A stretch of DNA of 64,000 nt, taken from positions 1 through 64,000 of the forward strand of contig NZ_JACSQO010000002.1 in NCBI RefSeq assembly GCF_014836595.1, written 5' to 3'. The translations under genes were made by a program, and so were the position numbers. A model generated the notes under the pieces. That model was given only the letters and a program-made list of their open reading frames with translations, had not been told where the DNA came from and did not search any database. Origin of the DNA: Psychrobacillus faecigallinarum (GTDB lineage: Bacteria; Bacillota; Bacilli; Bacillales_A; Planococcaceae). Positions 17,220 to 26,388 of this stretch are shown one piece after another; within the stretch, counting starts at the first letter, position 1; each line of letters opens with the position of its first letter.

Positions 17220-18416
17220 TTGACACAACGTCGATTATTTACATCGGAGTCAGTAACAGAAGGGCATCCAGATAAAATTTGTGACCAAATTTCTGATGCT
17301 ATATTAGATGCAATTTTAACGGAAGACCCTAATGCACGAGTTGCTTGTGAAACAACCGTTACTACAGGTTTAGTGTTAGTTGCAGGAGAAATAACAACTT
17401 CTACATATGTAGACATACCTAAAGTTGTACGTTCGACTATCCAAGAAATTGGTTATACACGTGCTAAATACGGCTTTGACTCTGAAACTTCAGCAGTTTT
17501 AACTGCGATTGATGAGCAATCCGCTGATATTGCAATGGGTGTAGACCAAGCGCTAGAGGCTAGAGAAGGTGCGATGACTGATTCAGATATCGAGGCTATT
17601 GGAGCAGGAGACCAAGGGTTAATGTTTGGTTACGCATGTAATGAAACTCCAGAGCTAATGCCACTACCAATCAGTCTAGCTCACAAACTTGCCCGTCGCT
17701 TAGCACAGGTTCGCAAGGATGAAACTTTAGACTACTTACGACCAGACGGTAAAACACAGGTAACAGTTGAATATGATGAAAATAACAACCCTGTTCATAT
17801 TGATACGATTGTTATTTCTACACAACATCACCCAGAAATAACTTTAGAACAAATCCAAAGAGATTTAAAAGAGCATGTTATAAAACCGGTAGTACCTACT
17901 GATTTAATAACAGAGGAAACGAAATACTTTATTAACCCGACGGGACGATTTGTTATTGGTGGTCCTCAAGGTGATGCTGGACTAACTGGACGTAAAATTA
18001 TTGTTGATACATACGGAGGTTATGCTCGCCATGGAGGAGGAGCTTTCTCTGGTAAAGATCCAACAAAAGTAGACCGTTCTGCAGCTTATGCCGCTCGTTA
18101 TGTAGCAAAAAATATTATTGCTGCTGGTCTTGCAGATCGCTGTGAGGTACAACTAGCGTATGCAATTGGTGTAGCACAACCAGTTTCTATCGCAATCGAT
18201 ACATTTGGTACAGGAAAAGTAGCAGAGTCGGATTTAGTGTCATATATCCGTGATCTATTTGACCTTCGTCCAGCTGGAATTATTAAAATGCTAGACCTTC
18301 GTCGCCCAATTTACAAGCAAACGGCAGCTTACGGACATTTCGGACGTACTGACATCGATGCTCCATGGGAAAAAACCGACAAGGCAGAGCAATTAAAGCA
18401 AAAAGCAGGTATTTAA
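17220..18416 (+). CDS. metK: S-adenosylmethionine synthetase
   Basis: This 398-residue enzyme makes S-adenosylmethionine from methionine and ATP. The N terminus [21 protein letters not shown], the hexapeptide-type motif GAGDQG (about 116-121) and the second signature [17 protein letters not shown] (about 267-283) are all present. A TTG start follows ATAGGAGGG; the family usually starts a few residues before FTSES, which agrees. It is controlled by the SAM-I riboswitch upstream and ended by a perfect palindromic terminator. Confidence 0.97.
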   Translation: MTQRRLFTSESVTEGHPDKICDQISDAILDAILTEDPNARVACETTVTTGLVLVAGEITTSTYVDIPKVVRSTIQEIGYTRAKYGFDSETSAVLTAIDEQSADIAMGVDQALEAREGAMTDSDIEAIGAGDQGLMFGYACNETPELMPLPISLAHKLARRLAQVRKDETLDYLRPDGKTQVTVEYDENNNPVHIDTIVISTQHHPEITLEQIQRDLKEHVIKPVVPTDLITEETKYFINPTGRFVIGGPQGDAGLTGRKIIVDTYGGYARHGGGAFSGKDPTKVDRSAAYAARYVAKNIIAAGLADRCEVQLAYAIGVAQPVSIAIDTFGTGKVAESDLVSYIRDLFDLRPAGIIKMLDLRRPIYKQTAAYGHFGRTDIDAPWEKTDKAEQLKQKAGI

Positions 18417-18461
18417 GAATTCAGAGACTTCCTTCTATTGGAATGCCTCGCCTAAAGAAAG

Positions 18462-18504
18462 AAGGTATTAAGAGGCTAGCCTCTTAATACCTTTTGTTTT
18501 TTTC
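18462..18504 (+). terminator. Terminator of metK, perfect 32-nt palindrome
   Basis: AAGGTATTAAGAGGCT is followed with no loop bases by its exact reverse complement, then TTGTTTTTTT. The centre GGCTAGCC must open to form the loop. Confidence 0.85.
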
Positions 18505-18663
18505 AAACAATTATACAGCTTAACGGTAAATAGGCTGACCAAATAAATGGATCTATTTACTCTTAATGGATTATTGTATAAAAATAACCGGAGTCAAATT
18601 TATAAAAATTTTAAAATTAGGTGTTTGTTAATTCTAATTTATTCTATTTTAAATTCGATCTTT

Positions 18664-19179
18664 CTATAAGGGTTTGATGGATTTATAGTACTGACCTTTT
18701 TCAGCATATTCATGAATAATTCGTTGGACATCTTTTTTATCTTCGTCATTCAATTCACGTATAATCTTAGCTGGACTACCGAATGCTAAAGTATTAGGCG
18801 GGATTTTTTTCCCTTGAGGGACAAGACTACCAGCACCAATAAATGCTCCTTCGCCTATTTCTGCACCATCTAAAATAATGGACCCCATGCCTATTAATGC
18901 GCCTTTACGTATAGTACAGCTATGTAATGTAACCTGATGGCCAACAGTTACCTCATCTTCAATTATGAGTGGATTATTTGGGCTTTGATGAAGGCAACTT
19001 AAATCTTGAATACTAACTCTGCTTCCTATTATAGTAGGGGCAACGTCCCCTCTTATTACCGTATTAAACCAAATTGTAGTCTCTGGACCGATTGTAACAT
19101 CACCTGTGATTGTGACATAATCAGCAATATAGGCAGATGCATCAATCGAAGGTTTCTTATCTTTGTATGGATAAATCAA
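18664..19179 (-). CDS. ytoA: Gamma-carbonic-anhydrase-like hexapeptide protein YtoA
   Basis: This 171-residue left-handed beta-helix protein belongs to the gamma carbonic anhydrase / YrdA-PaaY group. Hexapeptide repeats run from about residue 15 to 135, and the putative metal histidines are in LHQSPN and TVGHQVTLHS. The TTG at 19179 is chosen as start because AAAGGAGCG lies about 9 nt upstream, and this gives the length of B. subtilis YtoA. Carbonic anhydrase activity is unproven for this subgroup. It is divergent from the YtpA-like gene. Confidence 0.88.
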   Translation of the reverse strand: MIYPYKDKKPSIDASAYIADYVTITGDVTIGPETTIWFNTVIRGDVAPTIIGSRVSIQDLSCLHQSPNNPLIIEDEVTVGHQVTLHSCTIRKGALIGMGSIILDGAEIGEGAFIGAGSLVPQGKKIPPNTLAFGSPAKIIRELNDEDKKDVQRIIHEYAEKGQYYKSIKPL

Positions 19180-19287
19180 AATAGACACGCTCCTTTGTTT
19201 TTCGAGTATAATTAATCCTATCAAACAAATCGAAAGAAAGAAATAAATAGGACGTAGAGAGTGTTACAGAAATGAGGTATGTTGAAC

Positions 19288-20079
19288 ATGTGGAAGTGGG
19301 AGTCAGATGAAAAGGCTAAAGCGGTTGTAATTATTGTTCATAGTGCCTATGAGCATCACAGACGTTATGCTTGGCTAATCGAAAAATTGCGAAGCTCAAA
19401 TTGCCATATAGTGATGGGAGATTTGCCAGGTCACGGGGAGTTAGTGAGAACCAAGACCATTCACGATGAATCCTTTGATCTTTATAAAGACTACATAAAG
19501 CAAGCAGTGCAGGTTGCTGTTTCATATGACCTTCCTATTTTTATAGTAGGACATGGGCTTGGAGCAACCTTAGTTATGAAGATGTTACATAAGATAGAGG
19601 TGGAATATGCTGGTGTTATCTTAACATCTCCGTGGCTTTTGTTAAAAAAACTTCCTTCCAAGTGGACAAAGGCATTAGCTAAAATCTCAGTGCAGCAGAA
19701 GATCAATCATGACATTGAACTAAAGGAACTAACTAGAAACTACAGCGCCTATCAAGATCTAGTAAACGATCCGTATTATCGAACGATTATTTCACATGAT
19801 TGGTATAAAGAGCTTGAAAATGAGATGAAAACTGTAAGCCAGTATCCCGAATCTATTCCTAATGTCCCGGTTTTATTAATGACGGGAGAAAGAGATAAGA
19901 TAACGGACACCGCAGCTGCCAAAGCATGGTTAAAAAAACAGGAGCTATCGGATTATCAATTCAAGGAATGGAAGAATTGTTTTCATGATCTGTATTTAGA
20001 GCCAGAAAGAGAAGAAATTTTTACATATTCTCACTCCTTCATTAATAATGTACTGAGATCTATCGGTTATATCGTTTAA
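19288..20079 (+). CDS. YtpA-like alpha/beta hydrolase lacking the nucleophilic serine
   Basis: The 263-residue protein aligns along its length with B. subtilis YtpA, a monoacylglycerol-lipase-type enzyme linked to bacilysocin synthesis: MWKWESDEKAKAVVIIVH at the start, VMGDLPGHG, GERDKITD and FHDLYLEPEREE. The nucleophile elbow, expected as GHSMGG, reads GHGLGA (GGA CAT GGG CTT GGA GCA), so serine is replaced by glycine; the early HG pair is also HS. The acid and histidine remain. It is therefore probably not an active serine hydrolase. The ATG at 19288 follows GAGGT by about 9 nt. The ytpB partner gene of B. subtilis does not follow. Confidence 0.75.
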   Translation: MWKWESDEKAKAVVIIVHSAYEHHRRYAWLIEKLRSSNCHIVMGDLPGHGELVRTKTIHDESFDLYKDYIKQAVQVAVSYDLPIFIVGHGLGATLVMKMLHKIEVEYAGVILTSPWLLLKKLPSKWTKALAKISVQQKINHDIELKELTRNYSAYQDLVNDPYYRTIISHDWYKELENEMKTVSQYPESIPNVPVLLMTGERDKITDTAAAKAWLKKQELSDYQFKEWKNCFHDLYLEPEREEIFTYSHSFINNVLRSIGYIV

Positions 20080-20150
20080 AATGCATCTTTATTTCAAACA
20101 AATATATTAAGCAACAATTAATCTTCATTTTTATAAATGGGGATTTTTTG

Positions 20151-20159
20151 TGTTATAAT
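20151..20159 (+). promoter_or_regulatory. Extended -10 promoter element of the malic enzyme gene
   Basis: TGTTATAAT contains a TG-N-TATAAT extended -10 element about 40 nt upstream of the start codon. No good -35 box is visible at the right distance. Confidence 0.45.
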
Positions 20160-20198
20160 CATATAATTGAAAATAGAGTAAGAGATTAGGAGAGAGAT

Positions 20199-21515
20199 AT
20201 GGAAAACCAACATATTATTCGTAATATTATCGTCGAAACACCTTCAAAACCTGGTAACTTTGCTAAGGTAGCGACTGCCATAGGCATGGGAGAAGGAGAT
20301 ATAGGAGATATCACTACTTTAAAGAGTGGTGCATTGACAACTATTCGAGATATATCCGTTACGAGCAAGTCTAAAAAAGACTTCGAGCTAATTATAAAAA
20401 ACATTGAAGCAATTGGAAATGGTGTGAAAATCCAAGCTATCAGTGATGATGTGTTAAAAGCCCATGAAGGCGGGAAAATTGCAATGAAGAGCAGATATGA
20501 TGTCCGCTCATTAGGAGATTTGCAAAGAATCTATACACCTGGAGTGGCAAGTGTATGTATGGAAATTGTTAACGAACCAGATAAGGCCCAATATTTCACT
20601 TCCATCGGAAACTCCGTTGCTATTGTAACGGATGGTACCGCTATTTTGGGTTTAGGCAACATTGGTTCCGTGGCAGGTATGCCAGTAATGGAAGGGAAAT
20701 CTGTACTATTAGATCAGTTCGTTGGATTGAGCGGAATACCAATTCTATTAGATACTAGTGATCCCGATGAGATTGTAGAAACTATAAAGCATATTCACCA
20801 AGGATTTGGTGCAATTCTATTAGAAGATATCGGTTCACCGCATTGCTTTGAAATAGAAGAAAGACTGAAAGCAGAGCTTCCAATACCTGTGATGCATGAT
20901 GACCAGCACGGCACTGCTGTAGTGGCTTTAGCGGCTATACTTTCTGCTTGCCGAGCTACTGAGGTAGACATAAAAACTGCGAGAATTGGTCAGATTGGCT
21001 TAGGAGCAGCGGGATTAGCTATTTGTCGTATGTTAATGGCTTACGGTGTGGAAGAAGTGTATGGCTTGGACCGTCAGGAAGCGGCTAAAGAGCGTCTTCT
21101 TCACTATGGAGGAAAAACGATTGATTCATTAGAAGAGATGATGAAGAATTGTGATATTATTGTTGCTACGACAGGTGTCGAGGGATTGATTAAACCTGAG
21201 ATGGTGCGAAAAGGTCAAATTATTTTAGCACTTTCCAACCCTAATCCAGAAATCCTTCCATCTATTGCTATCGCAGCGGGAGCAGCCTTTGCAGCAGATG
21301 GTCGCTCTGTTAATAATGTAATTGGCTTCCCAGGTATTTTTAAGGGTGCTTTAAATGCTGGGGCAAAAGAAATTACGTATCCAATGCTTATTGCAGCAGC
21401 TCAGGCAATAGTCGATTATACAAGACCGGGAGAGTTAATACCAAATCCATTAGACCCTGCGGTACATTATATAGTTGCTCGAGCAGTTGAAGAGGCAGTG
21501 ACTAAAGAAGCTTAA
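20199..21515 (+). CDS. NAD-dependent malic enzyme with N-terminal ACT-like domain
   Basis: This 438-residue enzyme decarboxylates malate to pyruvate. Residues 1-75 form an ACT-like domain (VETPSKPGNFAKVATAIG), suggesting allosteric control by a small ligand. The malic enzyme core follows: YTPGVASVCMEI with the catalytic tyrosine, VTDGTAILGLGNIG, the metal-site segment EDIG and MHDDQHGTA, then a Rossmann motif IGLGAAGLAICRM. The ATG follows AGGAGAGAG. Which B. subtilis paralogue it matches is uncertain. It stands as a single-gene unit with its own promoter and terminator. Confidence 0.92.
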   Translation: MENQHIIRNIIVETPSKPGNFAKVATAIGMGEGDIGDITTLKSGALTTIRDISVTSKSKKDFELIIKNIEAIGNGVKIQAISDDVLKAHEGGKIAMKSRYDVRSLGDLQRIYTPGVASVCMEIVNEPDKAQYFTSIGNSVAIVTDGTAILGLGNIGSVAGMPVMEGKSVLLDQFVGLSGIPILLDTSDPDEIVETIKHIHQGFGAILLEDIGSPHCFEIEERLKAELPIPVMHDDQHGTAVVALAAILSACRATEVDIKTARIGQIGLGAAGLAICRMLMAYGVEEVYGLDRQEAAKERLLHYGGKTIDSLEEMMKNCDIIVATTGVEGLIKPEMVRKGQIILALSNPNPEILPSIAIAAGAAFAADGRSVNNVIGFPGIFKGALNAGAKEITYPMLIAAAQAIVDYTRPGELIPNPLDPAVHYIVARAVEEAVTKEA

Positions 21516-21558
21516 TAATCTAGCATGAGTCAGCATTATTTAATATGATATATACAAG

Positions 21559-21598
21559 AAAAGAAGATATCGCCTAGGAGGCCGATATCTTCTTTTTT
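21559..21598. terminator. Shared bidirectional terminator of malic enzyme and bpsB genes
   Basis: AAGAAGATATCG pairs with CGATATCTTCTT around CCTAGGAGGC, with A and T runs on both sides. The bpsB stop codon lies inside the loop, so the 3' end of that gene is part of the hairpin. Confidence 0.85.
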
Positions 21599-22116
21599 AA
21601 TGCTTCATTATAATCAGTTGCTTCTATTAAAGCCTTTTCTTCCAATGGAATTCGGACTGACAGCATAGCCAAATTCAACAATGTGAAAGCTAATGCAGTA
21701 AAGTATGCCTGGAACATTAGAGGCAATAATAATATCTCGGTGCAAACAACAATATAATTCGGATGTCTGAAGTAAAGATATGGTCCTTTCGTAACCACAT
21801 TTGCCCCAGGAAGAACAATTATTTTTGTATTCCAGAACTTTCCGAGAGAAGTTAAACACCAAACGCGAAGAATTTGAACTAACAAGAATACGAAAAAAAA
21901 TACAGGAAATAATGGAGAAGTTGTTCGGTTTAAAAAGACGACCTCCGCAACCAAAAAGAGAAAAAAGCTAATATGCAAGGCTAGCATATAAGGATAGTGA
22001 GAGGCTCCTACTTCATATGCACCTTGAGCCAGCATATGTTTCTCGTTCCTCTTAGCAATTACTACTTCCACCAACCTTTGAATAATAACTAGTGCAATGA
22101 TTATGAAAAACAACAT
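21574..22116 (-). CDS. bpsB: Isoprenylcysteine carboxyl methyltransferase-family protein, BpsB/YpbQ type
   Basis: This 180-residue membrane methyltransferase of the ICMT family has about five hydrophobic segments and the C-terminal SAM-binding core GPYLYFRHPNYIV (about 109-121) and IPLEEKALIEATDYNE. Paired with the type III polyketide synthase immediately upstream (1-nt gap), it matches the B. subtilis bpsA-bpsB pair, in which BpsB methylates alkylpyrones made by BpsA. The ATG follows TTGGAGGAA. Its last codons form the left arm of a terminator hairpin. Confidence 0.85.
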   Translation of the reverse strand: MLFFIIIALVIIQRLVEVVIAKRNEKHMLAQGAYEVGASHYPYMLALHISFFLFLVAEVVFLNRTTSPLFPVFFFVFLLVQILRVWCLTSLGKFWNTKIIVLPGANVVTKGPYLYFRHPNYIVVCTEILLLPLMFQAYFTALAFTLLNLAMLSVRIPLEEKALIEATDYNEALKKKISAS

Positions 22117-22117
22117 A

Positions 22118-23200
22118 CTAATTCCTCCAATTTAATAACACTGCTTCGCCACAAAATCCTGGGCCTAAAGCGACTAGCATGCCATAGTTATTAGGAGTAT
22201 TTTCTTTAAGCATAAATTGCTCTAATACATAGAGAACGGTTGGTGAAGACATATTCCCATGATTTTTTAATACTTCTCTTGAAATAGCTGTTTGGTTTTC
22301 AGACAGACTAAGAGAATCCTCATAAGCTTTCAAAACTTTTTTTCCACCTGGATGAGCAACGAAATTAATGATATCCTCACTAGTGAGATTTTCCTCACTC
22401 AAGAATTCGTGCATAAATGGACCAAGCCATTTGGAGATAATTGTTGGAATGCTCTTTGAGAATACAACGTGTAAACCGCTGTTTTTTACTTCCCAGCCCA
22501 TTACATCCTCAGAGTCGGGCATCCATTTGGATGCTGTTTTGATAATATGAGGTACTGGTCTTTTAGTAGCTATATCAACATCGTCTCCGCAAACTAACAC
22601 ACAAGCTGCTCCGTCTGCAAACAAGGAAGCACCGACTAAATTGCTCTTTGAATAATCATTTGGTTGAAAAGTGAGGCTACATAGCTCTACACAAACTACT
22701 AAAGCCTTGTCAGAAGGATGTGCCTTACAATAATCGAACGCTCTACTTATTCCAGCTGCGCCACCTGCACAACCTAGACCCCATAAAGGAATCCGTTTAA
22801 GACGATCTGAGAAGGGAAGATGGTTCATCACACGAGCATCAATACTTGGAGTAGAAATGCCAGTACTGCTTACAAAAATAATAGCATCGATTTCCTCTGG
22901 TGATACTTTATTCGCTAAAAAAGAACTGTTTTGGAGACAGGCTTGGATGACTTCCACGCTATATTTGGTAGTAAGATCGATATATGTGGAATTTCTTTCT
23001 TCAAATGAATGGGTGGTTTTATGCCACTCTAAAGGAACACAGAAATTTCGGGTATTAATGTCACCATTTTCAAATACTTTTAGTAATCGTTCGAGCTGTG
23101 GGATTTTATCGTGAAAAAGCTCTTTCGTTAATTGTTCTATGTTGGATTGTTCTAGGGTGTATGGAGGTTTGTATGTACTAACAGAAGCAATTTTTGGCAT
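22118..23200 (-). CDS. bpsA: Type III polyketide synthase BpsA (alkylpyrone synthase)
   Basis: This 360-residue chalcone-synthase-family enzyme condenses a long-chain acyl-CoA with malonyl-CoA to make alkylpyrones. The catalytic triad is present: Cys in LWGLGCAGGAAG (about residue 143), His in VAHPGGKK (about 288) and Asn in NHGNMSSPT (about 320). The ATG follows AAAAAGGAG. It is transcribed with bpsB. In B. subtilis the pair lies in a different genomic place, so its position next to ytqAB is an arrangement worth noting. Confidence 0.92.
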   Translation of the reverse strand: MPKIASVSTYKPPYTLEQSNIEQLTKELFHDKIPQLERLLKVFENGDINTRNFCVPLEWHKTTHSFEERNSTYIDLTTKYSVEVIQACLQNSSFLANKVSPEEIDAIIFVSSTGISTPSIDARVMNHLPFSDRLKRIPLWGLGCAGGAAGISRAFDYCKAHPSDKALVVCVELCSLTFQPNDYSKSNLVGASLFADGAACVLVCGDDVDIATKRPVPHIIKTASKWMPDSEDVMGWEVKNSGLHVVFSKSIPTIISKWLGPFMHEFLSEENLTSEDIINFVAHPGGKKVLKAYEDSLSLSENQTAISREVLKNHGNMSSPTVLYVLEQFMLKENTPNNYGMLVALGPGFCGEAVLLNWRN

Positions 23201-23246
23201 GGTAATCTCCTTTTTGTATTAGTCTCTCCATCCTTCATCCATATAT

Positions 23247-23816
23247 TCACCTTTCTTTCATTTTTTCAATGGCAATTATAAATGGAGGGTCATTTTCTTG
23301 GTTTAGAAATTGGTAGCATAATACATGAACGAAAGATTGAGGAAGTCGTCGAACAAAAGAAATGAGTTCATCTTTTTCTTGTTTACCACCCTCATGCCCA
23401 TGATAAACTACTAATACTATAAGACCCCCGACCTCCAAAAGGTCTAACAAGGAGGAAATAGCCTTAGTAGTAGAATTCCCTGTAGTTACTACTTCATGGT
23501 TGCTTCCGGGCAGGTAGCCTAGATTGAAGACTGCTGCAGAAATTTTATTCTTTACATATTCTCCTACGTGCTCATGACTATCTAAAATAAGAGAAACCCG
23601 ATCTCTTAGTTCTGCATTGCAGAGTTTCTCAGAGGTCGATTCAATCGCTTCCTTTTGGACATCAAAAGCGAAGACATGACCCTGTGTGCCAACTAAGCTT
23701 GCAAGGAATAGTGTGTCATAACCATTCCCTGCAGTTGCGTCTACAACTGTGTCACCTTCTTTTACAATCCCTTGAAGAAGCTCTTTTGCATATGGAAGAA
23801 TTCTTTTTAACTTCAT
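23247..23816 (-). CDS. mnmM: SAM-dependent methyltransferase YtqB / MnmM
   Basis: This 189-residue Rossmann methyltransferase begins with the SAM motif VVDATAGNGYDTLFLA (about residues 24-39) and has FDVQKEAI for motif II and NLGYLPGSNH as the catalytic NLGYLPG motif of this family. B. subtilis YtqB was reported, as I recall, to complete mnm5 modification of wobble uridine in tRNA and named MnmM. It overlaps ytqA by 4 nt, giving a two-gene tRNA-modification operon. Confidence 0.88.
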   Translation of the reverse strand: MKLKRILPYAKELLQGIVKEGDTVVDATAGNGYDTLFLASLVGTQGHVFAFDVQKEAIESTSEKLCNAELRDRVSLILDSHEHVGEYVKNKISAAVFNLGYLPGSNHEVVTTGNSTTKAISSLLDLLEVGGLIVLVVYHGHEGGKQEKDELISFVRRLPQSFVHVLCYQFLNQENDPPFIIAIEKMKER

Positions 23817-24769
23817 ATTAATTCACCAGTTTTCGTATAAAATTTTCCTTGATAACTATCTCTTCTAGCTAGCTCAGCATCAATTCCATTTAACACTTCC
23901 CATTTGTTGGAACTCCACATAGGACCAATCATTAAATCGATAGGCCCGTCTCCAGTAATACGATGAATTATCATTTCTGGCGGGAGGATTTCTAATTGAT
24001 CGGCTACTAGCTGGATATATTCATCACGACCCATAAATGCTAGCATCCCTTTTTCATATTGCTTCACCATAGGAGTTCCTTTTAATAGATGAAGAAGGTG
24101 AATCTTAATACCTTGAACATCCAGCTTTGCTACCTCTCTAGCTGTTTCCATCATCATATCGCGATTTTCTAATGGTAAGCCGTTTATAATGTGGGTGCAT
24201 ATACGGATCCCGTGTTTTCTTAATTTGGAAACTCCTTCTATATAAGTAGGATAATCATGAGCTCTATTAACTATTTTTGCTGTACTTTCATGGACAGTTT
24301 GTAAGCCGAGCTCAACCCACAGATATGTACGTTCATTTAACTCAGCCAAATATTCCACTACATCATCAGGTAAACAGTCTGGTCTAGTGGCGATAGAAAT
24401 GCCTACTACTCCTTCTAATGCTAATGCGGCTTCAAATTTCTCCTTTAAAACAGGAAGAGGTGCATGCGTATTTGTATAAGCCTGAAAATAAGCGATATAT
24501 TTTCCTTGCTTCCATTTCTCATGCATCTTATCTCGAATTTTCTCAAATTGCACCGGAATTGGGTCTACTTTATCACCAGCAAAATCCCCACTGCCTGCAA
24601 CACTGCAAAATGTGCATCCTCCGTATGCTACTGTGCCATCACGATTTGGACAATCAAAGCCTGCATCAAGCGCAACCTTAAAAATCTTCATATCAAAAAT
24701 GTCTCGCAAATATCGGTTCCACGTATAGTATCTTTTCCCATCTGTAGGGAAAGGGAAGTTATTAGTCAT
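23813..24769 (-). CDS. mnmL: Radical SAM protein YtqA / MnmL
   Basis: This 318-residue radical SAM enzyme of the TIGR01212 family carries the cluster motif CPNRDGTVAYGGCTFC, a CX7-9CX2C-type pattern, near residues 43-58. Further landmarks are TNTHAPLPVLKEKFE and the ELGLQTVHE segment. It has been linked, with MnmM, to conversion of cmnm5(s2)U toward mnm5(s2)U in Gram-positive tRNA; this is from memory. The ATG at 24769 follows AAGGAG by 8 nt, and a GTG three codons earlier is less well placed. Confidence 0.88.
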   Translation of the reverse strand: MTNNFPFPTDGKRYYTWNRYLRDIFDMKIFKVALDAGFDCPNRDGTVAYGGCTFCSVAGSGDFAGDKVDPIPVQFEKIRDKMHEKWKQGKYIAYFQAYTNTHAPLPVLKEKFEAALALEGVVGISIATRPDCLPDDVVEYLAELNERTYLWVELGLQTVHESTAKIVNRAHDYPTYIEGVSKLRKHGIRICTHIINGLPLENRDMMMETAREVAKLDVQGIKIHLLHLLKGTPMVKQYEKGMLAFMGRDEYIQLVADQLEILPPEMIIHRITGDGPIDLMIGPMWSSNKWEVLNGIDAELARRDSYQGKFYTKTGELI

Positions 24770-24830
24770 ATTCTTCACTCCTTAACAGAATTATTTTATC
24801 ATGAATATTTGATTTAAAGATGTAATTATC

Positions 24831-24859
24831 TTGAAGTGGTGACTAAAAACAGCTACAAT
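24831..24859 (+). promoter_or_regulatory. SigA promoter of the MFS transporter gene
   Basis: TTGAAG and TACAAT are separated by 17 nt, ending 34 nt before the start codon. Confidence 0.6.
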
Positions 24860-24892
24860 ATTTTGAGTGTCTAAAGAAATGAGGTATTTAAA

Positions 24893-26077
24893 ATGCCAAA
24901 AGCAGTATGGCTCTTAATAATAGGAATGTTCATAAATACGACCGGAAATTCATTTTTATGGCCTTTACATACAATTTATATGCATGATTATTTAGGTCAA
25001 TCGTTGACCACTGCAGGCTTAGTATTAATGCTTAACGCAGGGACCGGAGTAATAGGGAATTTATTGGGTGGATATTTGTTTGACCGCATAGGAGGCTATA
25101 AGTCTATTATGTTTGGTATTCTCCTGTCTATGTTGTCGTTAGCAGCGTTGACTGTATGGCATGACTGGCCCGAATATATTTGGCTCGTTGCTATACTAGG
25201 ATTTAGTGGGGGGATTATCTTTCCTAGCATGTATGCAATGGTAGGAAATGTTTGGCCAGAGGGAGGTAGAAGAGCATTCAACTCTATCTATTTAGCCCAA
25301 AATTTGGGAGTGGCAATTGGACCTGCCTTAGCGGGTCTGGTAGCGGATAATAATATCAACAATATTTTTGTAGCAAATTTATTTGCGTATGTTTTCTTTT
25401 TAGTGATTGCCGGCGTATTTTATAAAAATATGTCAATCGTTTCTAATCATCAAGCTTCTGTTTTAGGAGAAAAGAAGAAAATAAAAAAAATGGCTCCTAT
25501 TTATGCAATGATGATTGTAACTTTTGGTTATATGCTTACATGGATCATATATGTACAATGGACATCGACTATTTCAACCTATGTACTAGATTTAGGGATC
25601 ACCTTAAAACAATATAGTCTTTTATGGACAGTTAATGGAGCACTAATCTTACTTGCTCAGCCACTTATTAAGCCTATTATAAATAAATTAGAGCATAAGA
25701 TTAAAACGCAAATGGTCTTAGGGCTTGTCATATTTATGATTTCTTTTGTAGTAGTAGCATTTGCTGAAAACTATACGATGTTTGTAGTTGCTATGGTCAT
25801 ACTCACTTTTGGTGAAATGTTCGTTTGGCCAGCTGTTCCCACGTTAGCTAGCCAGTTGGCTCCGAAAGGAAAAGAAGGATTCTATCAAGGTATCGTTAAC
25901 AGTATGGCTACAATTGGACGGATGATTGGACCATTTATAGGAGGGGTTTTAGTAGAGGCATACGGAACTCCGGCGATGATACTAATCTTAGCTAGTCTAA
26001 TAATTATATCTATAATTACTAGCTTACTTTACGATATACCTTTAAAAAAAGAAGCAGCTTTAAATGAGCAAAAATAA
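24893..26077 (+). CDS. MFS transporter (YttB-like)
   Basis: This 394-residue membrane protein has about 12 hydrophobic helices in two halves, and the MFS signature between helices 2 and 3 reads GGYLFDRIGGYKS (about 60-72). Members of this group export drugs or other small molecules; the substrate is not visible. B. subtilis has the related yttB in this neighbourhood. The ATG follows GAGGT. The central cytoplasmic loop (GEKKKIKKM) is basic as usual. Confidence 0.85.
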   Translation: MPKAVWLLIIGMFINTTGNSFLWPLHTIYMHDYLGQSLTTAGLVLMLNAGTGVIGNLLGGYLFDRIGGYKSIMFGILLSMLSLAALTVWHDWPEYIWLVAILGFSGGIIFPSMYAMVGNVWPEGGRRAFNSIYLAQNLGVAIGPALAGLVADNNINNIFVANLFAYVFFLVIAGVFYKNMSIVSNHQASVLGEKKKIKKMAPIYAMMIVTFGYMLTWIIYVQWTSTISTYVLDLGITLKQYSLLWTVNGALILLAQPLIKPIINKLEHKIKTQMVLGLVIFMISFVVVAFAENYTMFVVAMVILTFGEMFVWPAVPTLASQLAPKGKEGFYQGIVNSMATIGRMIGPFIGGVLVEAYGTPAMILILASLIIISIITSLLYDIPLKKEAALNEQK

Positions 26078-26090
26078 ATAAATAATTCCT

Positions 26091-26129
26091 AAACCTAAGT
26101 TCAATATTTTGTTGACTTAGGTTTTTTTA
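26091..26129 (+). terminator. Terminator of the MFS gene
   Basis: AAACCTAAGTTCAA pairs with GTTGACTTAGGTTT and is followed by TTTTT. From here to 26301 I see no gene or repeat. Confidence 0.82.
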
Positions 26130-26301
26130 TAGAAAAAAGCAACTGACAAAATTAACTCATCTGTAATATAAAAGGTTATTTAGCTCTCAAGTCGCATAAG
26201 TCATTTAAAGAAGAATCTAGGATACGTTTAAAAAGTGAAGGAAGCGGGTCAAACATAGTAATAGATAATAACAAAAGTTTTATTCAATTATTATTGAGGA
26301 G

Positions 26302-26388
26302 GTGCTTGCAAGATCTCTATTATTAATTTTAATATCATTTATAGCTTTTGGATGTTCGTCTGAAATAAAAAGAGGAGGCGTAGCATGA
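26302..26388 (+). pseudogene. Short lipoprotein-like frame (28 aa) before a GNAT gene
   Basis: A GTG-initiated frame encodes MLARSLLLILISFIAFGCSS and eight further residues, a typical signal with a lipobox (IAFGC), but then stops after only nine residues from the cysteine. The GTG directly abuts GAGGAG, so spacing is poor. The stop overlaps the next start as ATGA. It may be a leader peptide coupled to the acetyltransferase, or the remains of a lipoprotein gene. Confidence 0.4.
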
